Shown piece after piece: positions 48,434-51,346 of a stretch of 51,346 bases of DNA; position 1 is the first letter of the stretch, and each line of letters begins with the position of its first letter. The notes below the pieces were generated by a model. It had not been told where the DNA came from, did not search any database, and saw only the letters and a program-made list of their open reading frames with translations. Origin of the DNA: Clostridia bacterium (GTDB lineage: Bacteria; Bacillota; Clostridia; Oscillospirales; CAG-272); NCBI GenBank assembly GCA_017536635.1, contig JAFXHA010000085.1, forward strand, positions 1 to 51,346. Direction: 5' to 3'. The position numbers and the translations under genes were made by a program.

Positions 48434-50704
48434 ATGAAAATTACAGTTGTTCGTCCTGCCGTCGCGCACAGCGCGTACGGGATCGCGGCAGATACCTTTG
48501 CGGAGCTTGCGATAAAAGTGTCGGGAGCCGAGATAACTGCGCTTACCGACGACGAATATCTTGCAAAGGGTGCCAAGGACAGTGAGCTTGTCGTGCTCGT
48601 CGGAAACGACGCGGTGAACTCTGTCGTCGCAGATCTTTATCTTTCGATGCGACTTGAGCCGTTCGGTATCCGCTATTGCACCGACGATTATCTTTTGCGC
48701 ACGGTAGAGCTTGACGGCACTAAATATCTTATTTTTGCGGGTGGACGTCCGAGATCCGCGATATACGCGGTATATCGTTATTTCGAGCTGTTCTGCGACT
48801 GCCGTTGGTTCTGGGACGGAGACAGGCTGACGGGAACTGAGCTCAAAGCAGAGGGAATAGATCTTGTCGAGTCGCCTCGCTTTGATTACAGAGGTCTTAG
48901 ATACTTTGCTCACCGAAGTCTTCATCGCTTCCAAGCGGAGCATTGGAGCCTTGAGGATTGGCAGCGTGAGATAGATTGGATACTCAAAAAGCGTCTTAAT
49001 ATGTTTATGCTTCGAATCGGTATGGATGACGTTTGGCAGAAGGCATTTCCCGAGCTTGTTCCGTATCCCCCGCTTGACGAGGAATTTCCGTCTGTTGACA
49101 AGGACTATAACGACAGATCTCTTTTCTGGTCGCTTCAGTATCGCGGAGAGCTGAGAAAAAAGATACTTCAGTACGCATTTGAGCGAGATCTTATTCATCC
49201 CGAGGACTGCGGAACGATGACACATTGGTATTCCCAGACGCCTCTTGAGTTTCTGGAAAAGGCAAAGCCCTCGATCCTGCCCCTTTCGGTAAGCCAGTAC
49301 AACGGTGAATCCAATATGGTATGGGACGTTCGCGACAGAAAGAACGTGGATAATTACTTCAAGCTTACCGAGGCGCACGTCAAGGCTTACGGAAAGCCTG
49401 AGATGTTCCATACTATCGGTCTTGGTGAGAGAATGTATTCCAAGGATCGCGAGGTCAACAAGCGTATGAAGCTGTACGTTTATCACCTGATCTCCAATCA
49501 CATAAAGGAGAAATATCCCAACGCCCCCCTGCTTATCGCGTCCTGGGATCTCTGGATGCGCTTTACTCCCGAGGAGGTTCAGGCGCTCGTTGCCGACCTT
49601 GATCCCTCGCAGGCGATAATCTTTGACTACACCTCGGAAACACTGAGAAAGAATAATTTTACGCAGTGGGGCGTTATAAACAAGTTCCCGTGGATATTCG
49701 GACTCTTCAGCGGCTACGAGGCAAACTCGGAGATACGCGGAGCGTACAGCACGGCTAACGAGCGTATCGAGATCGCAAAGGCAGATCCTATGTGCAAGGG
49801 CTTTGTTTTCTGGCCCGAGCTCTCTCACGGCGATACGTTTGCCATCGAATATTTCGCGGATAACGCGTGGAGCTCCGAGACCTTGCCCATATCCGAGCAT
49901 ATAGAAAAATATTGCAAGGACAGATATCCCGCAAAGCTTTGCGAAGAGCTTACGGCGATCTGGAAGGACTTTATGCCGATCGTTGAGCTCACGAATTGGA
50001 GCACGACCGATAAAATACATCCGCACGGATACGATATCTTTCCGTATATTATGGAAAAGACCGAGTTCAAGCCCGAATACCGCGAGCACTATGAAAATAA
50101 GGTAGCGGTGTTCGTTCCTCATCAGGATATGGCGATCGATATTCTTCGCCGATTGGCAAATATTCCTTTGGACGACGAGATGACTCGCCGCGACGTGTAT
50201 GATATTGCGAGAACTGTTGTCGGAAGATATATCAACTCCGCGATCTTTAAGCTTGAAGCGCTCTTTACCGCGGGCGCGCCGATAGAGGAAATGGAAAAGA
50301 TATGCGACGTTGCGGTGAAGCTTATGGAAGAGATGACCGACATTCTCGGTACGCACGAGGATTTCTCGCTGCTTGATTCGCTCAATGCGCTGAAGGCGGT
50401 AACTGAGGTCAACCCAAACTTTGAGCGCACCTTCAAGAACAACGCATCGAACACCTATTGCCGTTCGTACATCTATGAAAACGCCGCTTATCTGTATCTC
50501 CCCGAGATGAAGGCTCTGTTCGCCGAGATCAAGCGACTTGCTGCCTCGGGTGAGGCTTATGATCGCAAGAAGACTATGAAGGATATCGAGCCGATTCGCG
50601 CGAGCTATTACGATACCCCGATCGCCGAAATGAAGCGCGATTGCAAGAGCTTGTCCGAGTGCTTGCTCAGCGCCGCAAGGCTTATCGGTGAAATAAGCTT
50701 GTAA
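48434..50704 (+). CDS. Alpha-N-acetylglucosaminidase-like glycosidase (GH89-type)
   Basis: 756 aa. The order of parts fits the NAGLU family. An N-terminal alpha/beta accessory domain (1-150) ends in AIYAVYRYFELFCDCRWFW. A TIM-barrel-like region begins with DYRGLRYFAHRSLHRFQAEHW and WQREIDWILKKRLNMFMLRIGMDDVWQ, and a helical C-terminal third follows. GH89 enzymes release terminal alpha-linked GlcNAc. No signal peptide is present, so it would act on imported oligosaccharides. Catalytic Glu residues were not assigned with certainty, and related uncharacterised glycosidase families with the same accessory domain are possible. AAGGAGAG lies about six bases before the ATG. Confidence 0.65.
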   Translation: MKITVVRPAVAHSAYGIAADTFAELAIKVSGAEITALTDDEYLAKGAKDSELVVLVGNDAVNSVVADLYLSMRLEPFGIRYCTDDYLLRTVELDGTKYLIFAGGRPRSAIYAVYRYFELFCDCRWFWDGDRLTGTELKAEGIDLVESPRFDYRGLRYFAHRSLHRFQAEHWSLEDWQREIDWILKKRLNMFMLRIGMDDVWQKAFPELVPYPPLDEEFPSVDKDYNDRSLFWSLQYRGELRKKILQYAFERDLIHPEDCGTMTHWYSQTPLEFLEKAKPSILPLSVSQYNGESNMVWDVRDRKNVDNYFKLTEAHVKAYGKPEMFHTIGLGERMYSKDREVNKRMKLYVYHLISNHIKEKYPNAPLLIASWDLWMRFTPEEVQALVADLDPSQAIIFDYTSETLRKNNFTQWGVINKFPWIFGLFSGYEANSEIRGAYSTANERIEIAKADPMCKGFVFWPELSHGDTFAIEYFADNAWSSETLPISEHIEKYCKDRYPAKLCEELTAIWKDFMPIVELTNWSTTDKIHPHGYDIFPYIMEKTEFKPEYREHYENKVAVFVPHQDMAIDILRRLANIPLDDEMTRRDVYDIARTVVGRYINSAIFKLEALFTAGAPIEEMEKICDVAVKLMEEMTDILGTHEDFSLLDSLNALKAVTEVNPNFERTFKNNASNTYCRSYIYENAAYLYLPEMKALFAEIKRLAASGEAYDRKKTMKDIEPIRASYYDTPIAEMKRDCKSLSECLLSAARLIGEISL

Positions 50705-50740
50705 AATGAAAATAAAGGCTCTGTTTATAGGGGCTCACCC

Positions 50741-50819
50741 TAAAGGACAGTTTTCAAAAATACGGCATTCTCGAAAGGGATATGCCGTATTTTGCTTTTG
50801 TGTCTACAAAAGCAGTGCT
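50741..50819. repeat. Dispersed double-hairpin repeat, copy B (inverted relative to copy A)
   Basis: The reverse complement matches 3662-3745 over most of its length. Here the stems are AATACGGCAT-type/ATGCCGTATT (perfect) and GCTTTTGT/ACAAAAGC; in copy A the latter is TTTGTG/CACAAA. Confidence 0.7.
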
Positions 50820-50856
50820 TGTCAGTAAAATTGACAAATCATAGGTGAACTAAAAA

Positions 50857-51303
50857 AGGCTCCCTTGTGTAAAGGGAGCTGTCAGCGAAGCTGACTGAGG
50901 GATTGTTCTACGAGCTGATCAATATATTCGCAAACACCCCGAAAATTTTTATGTATTTCAGTATTTGGTATCCTGATAACGGTCAATCCATAGTCTTCAA
51001 GGAAAGCCGTTCTTTCCTCATCGTATTGCTTTCCTTCTTCGGTATAATGCCCCGAACCGTCAAGCTCAATAACAAGCTTTGCCTCTGCACAATAAAAATC
51101 TGCGATATACTTACCGAGAACCTTTTGACGTAAAAAGCGGATGGGATAGGTGCGCAGAAAATCATACCAAAGGTGCTTTTCTTCTTTGGTCATATTCTTT
51201 CGCAACATTTTTGCGGTTGGAACAATGTCTTTATTATGTTTTCTTTGCATTACAATCCCTCCGTCACGCTTCGCGTGCCACCTCCCTTTACACAAGGGAG
51301 GCT
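50857..51303. mobile_element. Small nuclease element with R3-type terminal inverted repeats
   Basis: The left end 50857-50906 has AGGCTCCCTTGTGTAAAGGG, then stem GTCAGC/GCTGAC, then GAGGGATTGT. The right end 51252-51303 is its reverse complement with scattered changes; the middle stem is CACGC/GCGTG there, changed on both arms. Between them is a single DUF559 nuclease gene whose ribosome binding site (GGAGGG) lies in the right end and whose last eight codons lie in the left end. The element is about 450 bp. Mobility is inferred from this structure and from the empty relative at 15893-16023. Confidence 0.65.
50882..51250 (-). CDS. DUF559 (Vsr-like) endonuclease domain protein
   Basis: 122 aa from the ATG at 51250, eight bases after GGAGG; a longer frame would start inside the terminal repeat without a ribosome binding site. 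The fold shows the DUF559 pattern: LRKNMTKEEKHLWYDFLR, then FLRQKVLGKYIADFYCAEAKLVIELDGSGHY, then ERTAFLEDYGLTVIRI. The Asp of ADFYC and the Glu-Leu-Asp of VIELDG match the PD-(D/E)xK-like active site of Vsr-type nucleases. The C-terminal EQSLSQLR is encoded by the element's end repeat. A role in spreading the element, or in cutting at such hairpins, is a hypothesis. Confidence 0.85.
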   Translation of the reverse strand: MQRKHNKDIVPTAKMLRKNMTKEEKHLWYDFLRTYPIRFLRQKVLGKYIADFYCAEAKLVIELDGSGHYTEEGKQYDEERTAFLEDYGLTVIRIPNTEIHKNFRGVCEYIDQLVEQSLSQLR

Positions 51304-51346
51304 TAGCCTAAACCGATTATTTATCGTGTTGTTTTGATAATATGCA

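Noticed and set aside
1..51346. CRISPR array, tRNA, rRNA or prophage
   Set aside because: No regularly spaced direct repeats, no cloverleaf or rRNA text and no phage structural genes were seen. The recombinase is explained by the switch.

Overview
The window looks like a chromosomal segment of an anaerobic Gram-positive bacterium of class Clostridia (Bacillota), most likely a gut or rumen lineage. The evidence is a one-piece pyruvate:ferredoxin oxidoreductase, a membrane pyrophosphatase, a FakA/FakB-type fatty-acid kinase pair, lipobox lipoproteins with Thr/Glu/Asp-rich linkers, ThiI without a rhodanese tail, and no outer-membrane genes. Intergenic DNA is AT-rich and full of hairpin-forming dispersed repeats. 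No rRNA, tRNA or CRISPR array was seen. Species cannot be named from the sequence.

Layout. (1) 1-3640 is an AT-richer accessory module. A tyrosine recombinase lies beside a 21-bp inverted-repeat pair that encloses about 200 bp. Inside is a near-consensus promoter (TTGACA, 17-bp spacer, TATAAT) pointing away from a three-gene operon of unknown function (small acidic protein, two-TM coiled-coil protein with a C-terminal Cys cluster, small P-loop NTPase). I read this as a phase-variable promoter switch captured in the OFF state. It is the best candidate for an undescribed system here. (2) 3808-13745 holds five tandem paralogues of an endonuclease/exonuclease/phosphatase (EEP) fold family, four of them lipoproteins. 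(3) 13766-15465 is the conserved ACT-domain/UPF0210 pair. (4) 15478-16400 is a repeat field. (5) 16406-22340 is a Gld-like ABC export operon. (6) 22424-27381 is a probable exogenous fatty-acid use operon: MarR regulator, acyl-CoA/AMP ligase, DegV/FakB and FakA.

(7) 27389-28440 is a second repeat field with a cluster of DnaA-box-like words. (8) 28483-32061 is PFOR, followed by a 31-residue Cys-rich membrane miniprotein, a Gfo/Idh/MocA oxidoreductase and, divergently, a membrane pyrophosphatase. (9) 36087-38366 is lepA with a one-base frameshift, then dut. (10) 38714-44767 on the minus strand carries a divergent isoleucyl-tRNA synthetase, thiI, a DUF2007 protein and a DEDDh exonuclease. (11) 45062-50704 carries an AraC regulator divergent from an unusual double QueG-like Fe-S protein, then a GH89-like glycosidase. 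(12) 50857-51303 is a small element with about 50-bp terminal inverted repeats around a DUF559 nuclease. The repeats supply both the ribosome binding site and the last codons of the gene.

Most inferred promoters have a 17-bp spacer and many have a TGn extended -10. Gene calls rest on motif reading only; no database search was possible.
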